From Sphaerotilus microaerophilus (lineage in GTDB: Bacteria; Pseudomonadota; Gammaproteobacteria; Burkholderiales; Burkholderiaceae_C), in NCBI RefSeq assembly GCF_023734135.1, contig NZ_AP025730.1:5270001-5334000 (forward strand): 64,000 nucleotides of DNA, in the 5' to 3' direction. The position numbers were made by a program, and so were the translations under genes. Below, piece by piece: positions 31,438 to 40,012 of the stretch. A model generated the notes under the pieces. The model was not told the DNA's origin and made no database searches. It was given only the letters and a program-made list of their open reading frames with translations. Numbering within the stretch: the stretch's first letter is position 1; each line of letters begins with the position of its first letter.

Positions 31438-32505
31438 ATGCCCCATCACGCCCACGGCGGCACACACGCCCCCCGCCTGGCCTCCCTCACGGCCACCCTT
31501 GCAGCCGCCCTTGCAGCCATTGCCGCACTGAGTGCCTGCGGTGGGGGCGGCGCCGACGCTGACCGCAGCGACAACAGCAGCGGCACGATGAGCCTCGACA
31601 CCGCGGGCCGTTACGCGGCCCACGCCACGCTGGCCAGCGCCGATGGCGGCACCGCCGTCGACGTCGCGGTGAAGACCGCACAGGCCCTCGTGGCCGCCCA
31701 CACCAGCAGCGCCGCCACTGCCGCCGCCACTGCCGCCGGCACGCGCCGCAGCGCATCGGCCACGCCGAGCGCCACAGGCATCGCGCCCAGTGCGACGCTC
31801 GACTGTGCCGGCGGCGGGACGGCCACGGTCAGCGCCACAGGCCCGACGCAGGCCGGCCTGTACAACGGCACGCTCGACCTCGGTGAGGTCTACCAGCTCA
31901 GCTTCACCAACTGCCAGGGCAGCACCGGCGCCGCCGTGGTCAATGGCACGCTGGCGGTCAGCGTCGCGGAGGTGGGCAGCGGCAGCCTGAACCTCGATCT
32001 CACCGCCACCGCCCTGCGCATCGCGCTGGCACGCGGCAGCATCACCGTCGACGGCAGCCTGAGCTACAGCGCGATCGACGCGGTGCCCGAGGGCGCCGCC
32101 TACGACCTCCTGCGCAGCAGCGACCTGCGCTCCAGCCAGCTGACGCTGACCACGCAGCGCAACGCGCGCACGCAGACCTTCTCCGTCACCGCCCTGTCGG
32201 TGCAGCGCAGCAGCACCTGGTCGGCCGGCCTGCCACTGTCCAGCAGCATGCAGGGCAGCTGCACCTTCACCGCCGCCCTCGGCGACGCCAGCTACAACGC
32301 CACCCTGACCACCAGCGGTAGCAGCACGTACGCTGCCGACGGCCTGCCCACCTCCGGCAGCTGGGCGCTGACCCTGCCGAGCACCCTGATCGGCCTCGCC
32401 GTGTCCGGCGAGTCGGCCACCCTGACCGTGGACGAGGGCCGCAATGGCAGCATCGACCGCAGCCGCACCGTGCCCCGGGCCACACTGGCCGCCGCCGCCA
32501 ACTGA
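31438..32505 (+). CDS. putative outer-membrane lipoprotein, Ser/Thr/Ala-rich
   Basis: 355 residues. The signal peptide ends in a lipobox LSAC with Cys34 followed by a Gly run, so it should be lipid-anchored. The mature part is rich in Ala, Thr and Ser, with one Cys in LDCAGGG and another in FTNCQG, and regular beta-like spacing thereafter. I recognise no family. CAGGAGAG precedes the ATG. It is followed by a small cupin eight bases on and divergent from the acyltransferase. Function unknown. Confidence 0.75.
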   Translation: MPHHAHGGTHAPRLASLTATLAAALAAIAALSACGGGGADADRSDNSSGTMSLDTAGRYAAHATLASADGGTAVDVAVKTAQALVAAHTSSAATAAATAAGTRRSASATPSATGIAPSATLDCAGGGTATVSATGPTQAGLYNGTLDLGEVYQLSFTNCQGSTGAAVVNGTLAVSVAEVGSGSLNLDLTATALRIALARGSITVDGSLSYSAIDAVPEGAAYDLLRSSDLRSSQLTLTTQRNARTQTFSVTALSVQRSSTWSAGLPLSSSMQGSCTFTAALGDASYNATLTTSGSSTYAADGLPTSGSWALTLPSTLIGLAVSGESATLTVDEGRNGSIDRSRTVPRATLAAAAN

Positions 32506-32512
32506 GCCCGCC

Positions 32513-32896
32513 ATGACCGCCCCCGCCATCGTCCGCCTGGACCCGCCCGCCAGCGCACCCGCCACCGAGCCGGTGCTCGATCGCCCGCGCCGCGACCGGC
32601 TGGAGTCCGGCGACCCCCTGCGCCAGACCTGGACGCGCTACGAGGCGCCGCAGGGCGACCTGAGTGCGGGCACCTGGGCCTGCGAGGTGGGCCGCTGGCG
32701 CATCGTCTTTCCCGAGGGCAAGGACGAGGTCTTCTTCCTGCTCGAAGGGGTGGTGCGCCTGCACGACGGCGAGCGCGGTGGCTTCACCGAGTTCCGCGCC
32801 GGGCAGGGCGGCGTGATCCCAGGTGGCTTCGTCGGCGCCTTCGAGGTGGTCGAGCCGGTGCGCAAGCACTTCGTGGTGCTGGAGCGGCCCGCCTGA
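32513..32896 (+). CDS. cupin-domain protein (Cupin_3/EutQ-like)
   Basis: 127 residues forming one small cupin barrel: GTWACEVGRWRIVFPEGKDE, VFFLLEGVVRLHDG and VIPGGFVGAFEVVE. This matches the DUF861/cupin_3 group of small proteins of unclear activity. Typical metal His residues of catalytic cupins are sparse here. It lies eight bases after the lipoprotein gene and converges on iorB. Confidence 0.82.
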   Translation: MTAPAIVRLDPPASAPATEPVLDRPRRDRLESGDPLRQTWTRYEAPQGDLSAGTWACEVGRWRIVFPEGKDEVFFLLEGVVRLHDGERGGFTEFRAGQGGVIPGGFVGAFEVVEPVRKHFVVLERPA

Positions 32897-32919
32897 GGGT
32901 CGCCCGGATAGGCCATTGG

Positions 32920-33714
32920 TCAGGCCGCGGCCGAGGCGGCCAACTCCGTGACCGTTTCCGGTTTCACCGCCTTGCCACCGTCGAACAGCTGCCGGGCGGC
33001 CTCGGCCCCGTCGGCCGCCAGCAGGCGTTCAACCCAGGCCGCCACCAGCTCGGGCGGCAGCGGATGCGCCGGGAACTGCAGGCGCGACACCACCCTCGCC
33101 ACCACGTCGCCCGGGACGCCGGCCTCACCGAGCGCCGCGCCGAAGCGGCTGGCCGCGTCGCCCATGCGGAAGGCGTTCAGGTTGGCACGGACGATGCGCT
33201 CGCCCTTGGCCTCGAACAGCGCGGTGATCTGGCGCTCCAGCGCCTCGGGCGGCAGCGGCAGCAGGCGCGCCGCGGCGCCCAGCGCCACCATGTTCTGCGC
33301 CTTGATGTTGCCGGCCTTCTTGGCCAGTTGCGTGGCGTCCAGCGCCACCAGCTGCGGCGCGGAGAACAGCACCGGGTAGAGCCGCTCGGCGCTCGGGTAG
33401 TCGGGGATGTTCACCATCGGCGTCACGTCGGTGACGATCCAGCCCGCGGGGCTCAGCAGCTTGGTGTAGCGCAGCGCCTCCAGCGGCTCGACCGACAGCA
33501 CCAGCGCGGCCTCGCCGCTGGCGATCAGGTCGCTGGCCAGCGGCTGGTCGGACAGCCGCACGCAGGCCGACACCGCGCCGCCGCGCTGCGCCATGCCGTG
33601 CACCTCGGACTGCTTGAAGTGCAGCCCGGCCTCGTGCGCGGCGTGGTCGATCACCCAGGCGATCGACAGCACCCCCTGGCCGCCGACGCCGCAGATCACC
33701 AGGTCGTAGTTCAT
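32920..33714 (-). CDS. iorB: indolepyruvate oxidoreductase, beta (gamma-type) subunit
   Basis: 264 residues. It matches the pyruvate ferredoxin oxidoreductase gamma family: CGVGGQGVLSIAWVIDHAA, QSEVHGMAQRGGAVSACVR and AQNMVALGAAARLLPL. Together with IorA it oxidises aryl-pyruvates (from aromatic amino acids) to aryl-acetyl-CoA. The start overlaps the iorA stop by four bases (ATGA). Confidence 0.92.
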   Translation of the reverse strand: MNYDLVICGVGGQGVLSIAWVIDHAAHEAGLHFKQSEVHGMAQRGGAVSACVRLSDQPLASDLIASGEAALVLSVEPLEALRYTKLLSPAGWIVTDVTPMVNIPDYPSAERLYPVLFSAPQLVALDATQLAKKAGNIKAQNMVALGAAARLLPLPPEALERQITALFEAKGERIVRANLNAFRMGDAASRFGAALGEAGVPGDVVARVVSRLQFPAHPLPPELVAAWVERLLAADGAEAARQLFDGGKAVKPETVTELAASAAA

Positions 33715-35405
33715 GCCGACACCTCGTGACCGGCGCAGCCAGGCTGCCCTTCCCGCTTGAGCTCCTTCACCTCGCGCAGCAGCTTGATCTCCTTCGCGTA
33801 GGTCACGCAGGCGCGCCGGGCGACCACCACGCTCAGGCCCGGGTGGGCGATCTCCTCACGGATCACCGCCAGGTTGTGCGTCTTCTTGTGCACCGTCGGC
33901 TCGATGATGCGGATGTGCTCGCGCGCCACACCCAGGCCGGCCACCAGGTCCACCACCTCCTCGTCGGTGGCCATGGTGGGCTGGCCGCCGGTCATCGCGA
34001 TGATGCTGTTGTCGAGGATGAAGACGGTGATCGGCGTGTCCTCGCTGGCCGCATCCAGCAGCGGCTGCAGGCCGGTGTGGGTGAAGGTGCCGTCGCCGAT
34101 CACGCAGAGCGAGGGCGTCATGCCCGCGTGCGCTGCGCCGATGGCCATGCCGATCGACGAGCCCATGCACAGGCAGGAGTGGATGGCCTGGTGCGGCGGC
34201 AGGTAGCCCAGCGAGTAGCAGCCGATGTCGCCCATCACCCGCACCGGCTCGCCGTCCGCGGTGGTCAGGCCGGACAGCACCTCCTTGATTGCGGCGTAGG
34301 CGTCGGTGTGCGGGCACTTGTCGCACAGGCTGGGCGGCCGGCCGGCCAGCACCTCGCCAAGGCCCGGAATCTGCAGGCTCGGCCGCACCGGCAGCCCGAA
34401 GCAGCGGCGCAGCTCGTCCGGCCCCAGCTCGCCCATGCGCGGCAGGTCGCCGCTCAACTTGCCGCGGATCGGCTTTTCGCGCAGCAGACCGTTCGCGCTG
34501 ATCAGCCGCTCGATGAAGGGGTAGCCCTCTTCGACGACGAAGACCTCGCTGGAGGCGTCCAGCAGCTGGCGGATCTTGCCCATCGGCAGCGGGTACTGGC
34601 CGATGCGCAGCAGGTGGAAGTCGGCCAGGCGATCCTCGCCCATCGCTTCGGTCAGGTAGTTCCAGGCCAGCCCGCTGACCAGCAGGCCAGGGCGGCTGGC
34701 GAGCGGGTCGTCGCGCAGCGTGAGCGGGTTCAGCGCGCTGGCCTCCGACGCCGCCTGCAGCGCCGGCTGCTTCTCCACCAGCTTGGCGTAGGCGCGCCGG
34801 GCGTTCACCGGGATCAGCGTGAAGCGCGCCGGGTCCTCGACGTAGCTGGCCGGGTTCTGGGCGCGTGGCTCGGTGAGCGCCACCTGCGAGCGGCTGTGCG
34901 CCAGCCGCGTCACCAGGCGCAGCAGCACCGGCGTCTGGAAGCGCTCGGACAGCTCGAAGGCCTCGCGGGTGAAGTCGTAGCACTGCTGCTGGTCGGCCGG
35001 CTCCAGGCAGGGGACCATCGCGAAGTCGGCAAAGCAGCGCGAGTCCTGCTCGTTCTGCGAGCTGTGCATGCCGGGGTCGTCCGCCACCACGATCACCAGC
35101 CCGCCGTGCACGCCGGAGACACCCAGGTTCATGAAGGGGTCGGCCGCCACGTTCAGGCCGACGTGCTTCATCGAGACGATGGCGCGCTTGCCGCAGTAGG
35201 ACACCCCCGCGCCCTCCTCGACCGCCACCTTCTCGTTGGTGGACCAGAGGCCGCGCACCGCCAGGCCGCGGGCCTTCACCTCGTCCTCGATGGCCTGGAA
35301 GATCTCGGTGGACGGGGTGCCCGGGTAGGCGTAGGCGGCGCTGATGCCGGCGTCGATCGCGCCGCGCGCAACGGCCTCATCGCCGAGCAGGATCACTGGG
35401 GACAT
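33711..35405 (-). CDS. iorA: indolepyruvate oxidoreductase, alpha subunit, lacking the ferredoxin domain
   Basis: 564 residues. The N-terminal pyrimidine domain (AYAYPGTPSTEIFQAIEDE) and the C-terminal TPP domain (GDIGCYSLGYLPP, VIGDGTFTHTG, LDNSIIAMTGGQP) are complete. Classical IorA ends in a ferredoxin module with two 4Fe-4S clusters. Here the protein stops at KELKREGQPGCAGHEVSA with no CxxCxxC motif, although the upstream CDKCPH is kept. GGAG stands nine bases before ATG 35405, fixing the start. The electron acceptor must differ or be a separate protein. Confidence 0.92.
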   Translation of the reverse strand: MSPVILLGDEAVARGAIDAGISAAYAYPGTPSTEIFQAIEDEVKARGLAVRGLWSTNEKVAVEEGAGVSYCGKRAIVSMKHVGLNVAADPFMNLGVSGVHGGLVIVVADDPGMHSSQNEQDSRCFADFAMVPCLEPADQQQCYDFTREAFELSERFQTPVLLRLVTRLAHSRSQVALTEPRAQNPASYVEDPARFTLIPVNARRAYAKLVEKQPALQAASEASALNPLTLRDDPLASRPGLLVSGLAWNYLTEAMGEDRLADFHLLRIGQYPLPMGKIRQLLDASSEVFVVEEGYPFIERLISANGLLREKPIRGKLSGDLPRMGELGPDELRRCFGLPVRPSLQIPGLGEVLAGRPPSLCDKCPHTDAYAAIKEVLSGLTTADGEPVRVMGDIGCYSLGYLPPHQAIHSCLCMGSSIGMAIGAAHAGMTPSLCVIGDGTFTHTGLQPLLDAASEDTPITVFILDNSIIAMTGGQPTMATDEEVVDLVAGLGVAREHIRIIEPTVHKKTHNLAVIREEIAHPGLSVVVARRACVTYAKEIKLLREVKELKREGQPGCAGHEVSA

Positions 35406-35448
35406 CGGTGGGCTCCATGCCGGGACCCGATGCAGTGCTCGGACCAAG

Positions 35449-35488
35449 CGATACAGGCAAATTGAAACATCCGATCGTATCTGTATCG
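35449..35488. promoter_or_regulatory. candidate operator upstream of iorAB
   Basis: CGATACAG at 35449-35456 is the exact reverse complement of CTGTATCG at 35481-35488. Between them, GATCGTATC directly precedes the second arm, giving repeated GTATC units. The block lies 44-83 bases before the iorA start in a locally AT-rich stretch. It looks like a regulator-binding region; no adjacent regulator gene is present. Confidence 0.35.
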
Positions 35489-35593
35489 AATTGGTTTCGG
35501 TAGCCGCACCCTTCCCGACGGCGGTGAGCCGATGAGGGTTTCTTGAGGTGGGTCAGACCGACGCGGGTCCGAACCCCAGTCAGTGGGGCCGGG

Positions 35594-36763
35594 TCAGCCG
35601 ACCTGCCAGACCCAGACCGGCGCGTCGTGGTCCCGGTGGGTCATGTAGATGCGGCGGGTGTCGGGGTCGAAGAAGCCGGACTTGTTGTAGGTGCTCCAGC
35701 AGTCCGTCACCCCCTCCAGCCGCCAGCCGATGGGCGAGCCCATCACGCCGCCCGGCTGGCTGCCGTAGGGCCGCAGGGCGTTGGGTGCCAGCTGGCCGTC
35801 GCGCACGCGCACCAGGTCACGCAGGTCGAAGGCGTAGACCACCGCCCGGTAGGGGTGGCCGTGGTAGCCCTGGTCTTCGCTGCAGCCGTCCTGGCAGGCG
35901 CTGCCGATGCCGTAGCAGGTGGAGCCGGGCTCCATGCCGAAGACGATCAGCGTGCGCGTGCCCGGCACGATGCCCGCGCCGGCGATGGTCGACACCTCCG
36001 GCAGCAGTTTGCCGGCGGTCAGCGTGTCGCCTTCCAGGCCACCGCTGTCGTAGGACATCAGCCGCAGCACCGGCACCGTGCCGCCCGCCGCGGCGGCCGA
36101 GGAGGGAAAGGCCATGAAGCTCGGCCCCCAGGTGGAGTTGCTGATGATCGACTTGCCCGCCAGGTTGCAGGCGAACAGGTCATGCCCGGCGAAGAGGCTG
36201 CGGTAGGCCGCGGGAATCAGGCCGAAGCTGCCCACCAGCCCCCGCAGCGGCAGCCCCGCCTGGGCCGCGGGCCGCTGGCCGGGGGTCCAGGCGCCGGTGA
36301 AGGTGTCGGCCATCGTCTGGAACAGCCAGGGCGTGTCGGCCTCGTCGTACATCTGGAACTGCCCGCAGAACAGCCGGCCGGCCTGGCGGATGCTGCCGCC
36401 GGGGATCCAGCCGTTGACGGCCGCGCCCCAGGACGGCAGGGTCGCCCCCTCGGCCGCCAGCGTCGCGGTGCCGCCGATCGGCGGGATGTCGTACAGGCGG
36501 ATCGCCCGGGTGGTGGCATTCACGGCCAGGAACTGCCCCTGGCCCGCCAGGCCGAGGCCCCAGGACCAGCCGGCCTCGGGCAGCGAGAAGCGCCCGAGGA
36601 AGTGCAGCTGCGTCTCCTGCAGCAGCGGCAGCGCCAGCGGGTCGCCCGCGGGTGGGTCCGGGGATTCGGCGGACGGGTCGTCCGAGGCCCCACCGCCGCA
36701 GGCCAGCAAGGTGGCCGGCAGCGCGCCGGCGCCACAGGTTTGCAGAAAGGTCCGTCTGCGCAT
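35594..36763 (-). CDS. exported lipoprotein of unknown function, twin-arginine-like signal
   Basis: 389 residues from ATG 36763. MRRRTFLQTCGAGALPATLL is followed by an ACGGG lipobox (Cys22), combining a Tat-like RR motif with lipid attachment. The mature region alternates short hydrophobic strands with WGLGLAGQGQFLAVNATTRAIRLYDIPP and later YRAVVYAFDLRDLVRVRDG, suggesting a beta-propeller-like fold, and has a Cys-rich patch CYGIGSACQDGCSEDQGYHG. I do not recognise the family. It lies 40 bases downstream of ybdK on the same strand, so it may share its transcript. Confidence 0.7.
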   Translation of the reverse strand: MRRRTFLQTCGAGALPATLLACGGGASDDPSAESPDPPAGDPLALPLLQETQLHFLGRFSLPEAGWSWGLGLAGQGQFLAVNATTRAIRLYDIPPIGGTATLAAEGATLPSWGAAVNGWIPGGSIRQAGRLFCGQFQMYDEADTPWLFQTMADTFTGAWTPGQRPAAQAGLPLRGLVGSFGLIPAAYRSLFAGHDLFACNLAGKSIISNSTWGPSFMAFPSSAAAAGGTVPVLRLMSYDSGGLEGDTLTAGKLLPEVSTIAGAGIVPGTRTLIVFGMEPGSTCYGIGSACQDGCSEDQGYHGHPYRAVVYAFDLRDLVRVRDGQLAPNALRPYGSQPGGVMGSPIGWRLEGVTDCWSTYNKSGFFDPDTRRIYMTHRDHDAPVWVWQVG

Positions 36764-36803
36764 GGCGGTTGTGTCCTCCGGGCCGCGCAGGCGCGGCCCC
36801 CGG

Positions 36804-37943
36804 TCAGTGCAGCAGTCGGGCGCACATCGCTTCCGAATTGCGCACCAGCGCCTGCCGCAGCAGGGCCTCATCATCCACCGTCTCGGGGCGGCAGTCCGCC
36901 CAGGTCGCGCGCATGAGGGCGTGCTCCTCCTCGTCGCAGGCCAGGGCGCGCCAGGCCGCAAGCTCACCGGCGTCCTCGGGGACCGACAGGCCCTGCGCCA
37001 GCAGCTCGACCAGCCGCCCCAGCCAGTCGCGGGCCAGCACCCAGCGCGCCTGGAAGGGGTCGTAGAGCCGCGCGCCCAGGCCGTGGCGGCAGGCCATGAA
37101 GCGGCTCACCTGCTGCGCGGTGGCCGGCAGCGGCTGGTCCAGCACGAGCCGCCCGGCCAGCGCCAGCCCCGCCAGGTTGCGCGTCAGGCTGGCCAGGTGC
37201 AGCGCCTTGTCCAGCTGCAGCGGCGTGTCGAACACCCGCACCTCCACGGTGCCGAATTCCGGCTTGGGCCGCACGTCCCAGTAGATGTCCTTCAGCGAGA
37301 AGGCGATGCCGGTGCAGCGCAGCGCCTCCACCTCGTCCTCCAGCGCCTGCCAGTTGCGCAGGAAGGGCATCGGCCCGCCCTGCGGATAGACCAGCGGCTC
37401 CAGCGGCCGGCAGCAGGCAAAGCCCGTGTCGCTGAGCTGCAGGAAGGGCGACGCGGCCGACAGCGCGATGAACAGCGGCCCGAGCGCCTGCAGCACGTTG
37501 GCCACCCGCAGCGCCGATTCCGCATCCGGCATGCCCACGTGCACATGCATGCCGTAGGTGGAGAAGCGCTTGGGCAGGAAGCCGAAGCGCTGCTCCAGCG
37601 CCTGCGCCCTCTCCGTGGGCGCCATCACCCGTTCATTCCAGAACTGAGCCAGGTGGGCGCCGCCGCCGCGCAGATCCAGACCGATGGCCTGTGCAGCGTC
37701 TCGCGCCTGCGAAACCAGCCGCGGCATCTCCTCGCCCATGTCAGTGGCGTGATGGTGGACCGATGAGTTGATTTCAAGTGTGGCCAGCGTGGCCTCCTTG
37801 GTGAACTGATCGCCGCCACCGCGACGGGCGAGCTCATCCAGCAAGGACAGGCATCCGGGGCTCAATCGGCCGGTTCGCGGATCGACGATCTGGAGTTCGA
37901 GCTCAAGACCGTAGGTCAAGGGGTGAGAACACTGAAAGTCCAA
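36804..37943 (-). CDS. ybdK: YbdK-type carboxylate-amine ligase (glutamate-cysteine ligase 2 family)
   Basis: 379 residues. GCS2-family hallmarks: LTYGLELELQIVDPRTGRLSP, a TLEINSSVHH block, YGMHVHVGMPD (metal/ATP site) and FGTVEVRVFDTP. These ATP-dependent ligases form gamma-glutamyl-type amide bonds; E. coli YbdK has weak glutamate-cysteine ligase activity. AGGAG lies upstream of the ATG. It follows a class I glutamine-amidotransferase-like peptidase gene by 56 bases, suggesting a linked gamma-glutamyl pathway. Confidence 0.9.
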   Translation of the reverse strand: MDFQCSHPLTYGLELELQIVDPRTGRLSPGCLSLLDELARRGGGDQFTKEATLATLEINSSVHHHATDMGEEMPRLVSQARDAAQAIGLDLRGGGAHLAQFWNERVMAPTERAQALEQRFGFLPKRFSTYGMHVHVGMPDAESALRVANVLQALGPLFIALSAASPFLQLSDTGFACCRPLEPLVYPQGGPMPFLRNWQALEDEVEALRCTGIAFSLKDIYWDVRPKPEFGTVEVRVFDTPLQLDKALHLASLTRNLAGLALAGRLVLDQPLPATAQQVSRFMACRHGLGARLYDPFQARWVLARDWLGRLVELLAQGLSVPEDAGELAAWRALACDEEEHALMRATWADCRPETVDDEALLRQALVRNSEAMCARLLH

Positions 37944-37999
37944 GGTCGTCTCCTGTTGGTTGTTGATGTCCTGGCGGAGCCATTCGCCCAGCTCGCAGC

Positions 38000-38809
38000 T
38001 CAGCGACCGGCACGGCAGTCACGACATGACTGCAGAAAATGCTCCAGCATCGGCCGGTCATCGAACACAGATGCCTCGCCATGCGGGTGAAACTCAGGAT
38101 GCCATTGCACACCGGCCACAAAGCGGTGGCGCGTGCTCCAGATCGACTCAACCAGACCATCATGAGGACAACGTGCCTCCACCCGAAATCCGGGGGCCAG
38201 CGCCTTCACTGCCTGGTGGTGGATGCTGTTGACCCGGCACCGGCGGCCCAGCGGGTAAAGCTCAGCCAGCCACCCGTCCGGTGCCATCTCGATCTCATGG
38301 AAATTCCTGTCGTAGTCGCTGCTGGCGAAGTGCAGCTGCCCGGCGAGCGGCTGCTGCGTCGGCAGGTCCTGGTACAGCGTGCCGCCGAAGGCCACGTTCA
38401 GCAGCTGCATGCCGCGGCAGATGCCGAACACCGGCTTGCCCGCCTTCACGAACTCATTGACCAGCGCCAGCTCATAGCGGTCGCGCACCGCGTCGCCCGC
38501 CCATTCCGGGCGCAGCGTCTGCTCTCCGTAGGTGGCAGGGCAGATGTCATTGCCTCCCTGCAGCAAGAGGCCATCCAGCGCCTGAGCGTAGTGGTGCAGG
38601 TCAGTCCGGCCGATGGGAGCCAAGCTCTGCGACTCGACCGCCGGCACCATCACCGGCAGCGCGCCGCCTCGGATCAACCACAGCGCCACCGACTGTTCCA
38701 GGTAATGCAGCGTGCGCGTCCAGACCCCCCCCAGGTCCAGCACCGGGGCGTTCGGGTAGTAGATGCGCGCGGACACGCCAATCAGCAAGTGGGGTTGTCG
38801 GTGGGGCAT
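38000..38809 (-). CDS. gamma-glutamyl peptidase / class I glutamine amidotransferase-like (peptidase C26)
   Basis: 269 residues from ATG 38809; a longer frame to 38890 lacks similarity. The nucleophile Cys is in PVFGICRGMQLLNVAFGG, the catalytic His-Glu in VAGVQWHPEF, with GLLLQGGNDICP and VNSIHHQAVK as in PuuD-like gamma-glutamyl-GABA hydrolases. It probably hydrolyses a gamma-glutamyl amide. Pairing with the ligase downstream is suggestive of polyamine or modified-amine metabolism, but substrate is not evident. Confidence 0.88.
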   Translation of the reverse strand: MPHRQPHLLIGVSARIYYPNAPVLDLGGVWTRTLHYLEQSVALWLIRGGALPVMVPAVESQSLAPIGRTDLHHYAQALDGLLLQGGNDICPATYGEQTLRPEWAGDAVRDRYELALVNEFVKAGKPVFGICRGMQLLNVAFGGTLYQDLPTQQPLAGQLHFASSDYDRNFHEIEMAPDGWLAELYPLGRRCRVNSIHHQAVKALAPGFRVEARCPHDGLVESIWSTRHRFVAGVQWHPEFHPHGEASVFDDRPMLEHFLQSCRDCRAGR

Positions 38810-38917
38810 GGGTATCACCAAAGGTGGCCATGTACGACCCTTCACCTGCTGGTGGGTTCCCTCCGAGCCGAGAAAGCGGCTGACGCGCAAGGCCGCAGAT
38901 GAGCCACGAATGAACCG

Positions 38918-39700
38918 TCAGACCACCAGCGCGCTGGCTGCGCCGTCCAGCGCGATCACCGCGCCGCTCAGGTAGCTCGCCCGGCCCGACGCGGCAAACA
39001 CCACCACATCAGCCACCTCCTCCGGCTCGGCCGCCCGCCCCATCGGCAGCCCGGCCAGCCGGCGGGCCTGCACCGCCTCGATCGGCTCGCCCGCCGCGCG
39101 CGCCTCGGCCGCCATGCCGGCTTCGAGCCGGTCGGTGCGCGTCAGCCCCGGGTTCACCACCAGCACCCGCACGCCCTGGCCCGCATGCGCCTGCGCCAGC
39201 CCGGCGCTGGCCAGCATCAGCGCCGCGTTGGCCGAGCCGCCCGGCAGGTGCGTCGGCGAGGCCAGCTTGCCGCCCTGCCCCACCACGTTGACGATCACCC
39301 CGGCGCCCCGCGCGCACATCCCCGGCAGCACCGCCGCCATCGCGTGCACGTAGGGAAAGAACTTGGCCTGCATCGCCGCGTGCCAGTGCGCCTCGGCCAA
39401 CTCCGCCGCCGGCGTGCGCTGCGCCGCGCCCGCGCAGTTCACCAGCACGTCGATCGGCCCCAGCGCGGCCTCCACCTGCGCCACCACCCCGGCCGCCACG
39501 CCCGGCTGCGACAGGTCCGCCGCCACCCCGCACAGCCCCGGCTGGCCGAGCGCAGCGCGGGCCGCGTCGATCGACTCGGCACTGCGTCCCACGATCGCCA
39601 CCCGCGCGCCCTCGGCCAGGAAGCCCCGCGCACAAGCGAGGCCGATGCCGCGGCTGCCGCCGGTGATGAGGACGGTGCGGTTCTGAAGCTTCAGATCCAT
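38918..39700 (-). CDS. short-chain dehydrogenase/reductase with atypical active site
   Basis: 260 residues from ATG 39700. The Rossmann fold and cofactor motif are normal (VLITGGSRGIGLACARGFL), as is NCAGAA. The catalytic Ser-Tyr-x3-Lys is not: where YxxxK should stand the sequence reads THLPGGSANAALML, with neither Tyr nor Lys, and the preceding strand has VNVVGQGG instead of a Ser-containing motif. NPGLTRT after it is normal. Either a different chemistry or a non-catalytic role is likely. Confidence 0.85.
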   Translation of the reverse strand: MDLKLQNRTVLITGGSRGIGLACARGFLAEGARVAIVGRSAESIDAARAALGQPGLCGVAADLSQPGVAAGVVAQVEAALGPIDVLVNCAGAAQRTPAAELAEAHWHAAMQAKFFPYVHAMAAVLPGMCARGAGVIVNVVGQGGKLASPTHLPGGSANAALMLASAGLAQAHAGQGVRVLVVNPGLTRTDRLEAGMAAEARAAGEPIEAVQARRLAGLPMGRAAEPEEVADVVVFAASGRASYLSGAVIALDGAASALVV

Positions 39701-40012
39701 GGTCGGTTTCCTTTCAGGCCCAGGGATGATCGCCGGCCAGCTCATGCGCCCCCGGCACGCGCGCGCAGCTCCACGCCGCGGTCCAGCAGGCCTCGTCGAT
39801 CGAGCGGGTGTTCACGCCCGGCATCCTGCCGCCCGAGCGCGGCGGCCGGTCCGTGCAGCGCATGGCGTAGGCGCGGATCGTTCAGGAGGGTAGCTCTTCA
39901 TCGTGATGGTGCGCTGCCGGCATCGCTCCTACGATGGCTTGCATGCGGCCCGTTCGTCGAGCGATCCGGCGCGGCGGCGTGAAGTGTGACGAGGCGAGAA
40001 GAGGAGACCCCG
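39701..40012. other. 312-bp intergenic region between divergent SDR and SCP2-like genes
   Basis: Divergent promoter region. The part next to the SDR stays very G+C-rich and contains a 39-codon minus-strand frame starting near 39860 that resembles nothing I know. The stretch 39890-40000 is less biased and probably holds the promoters. No clear -10/-35 pair or inverted repeat stands out. Confidence 0.5.

Noticed and set aside
39750..39870. Short minus-strand frame between SDR and SCP2-like genes
   Set aside because: 39 codons, no ribosome-binding site and no similarity recognised.
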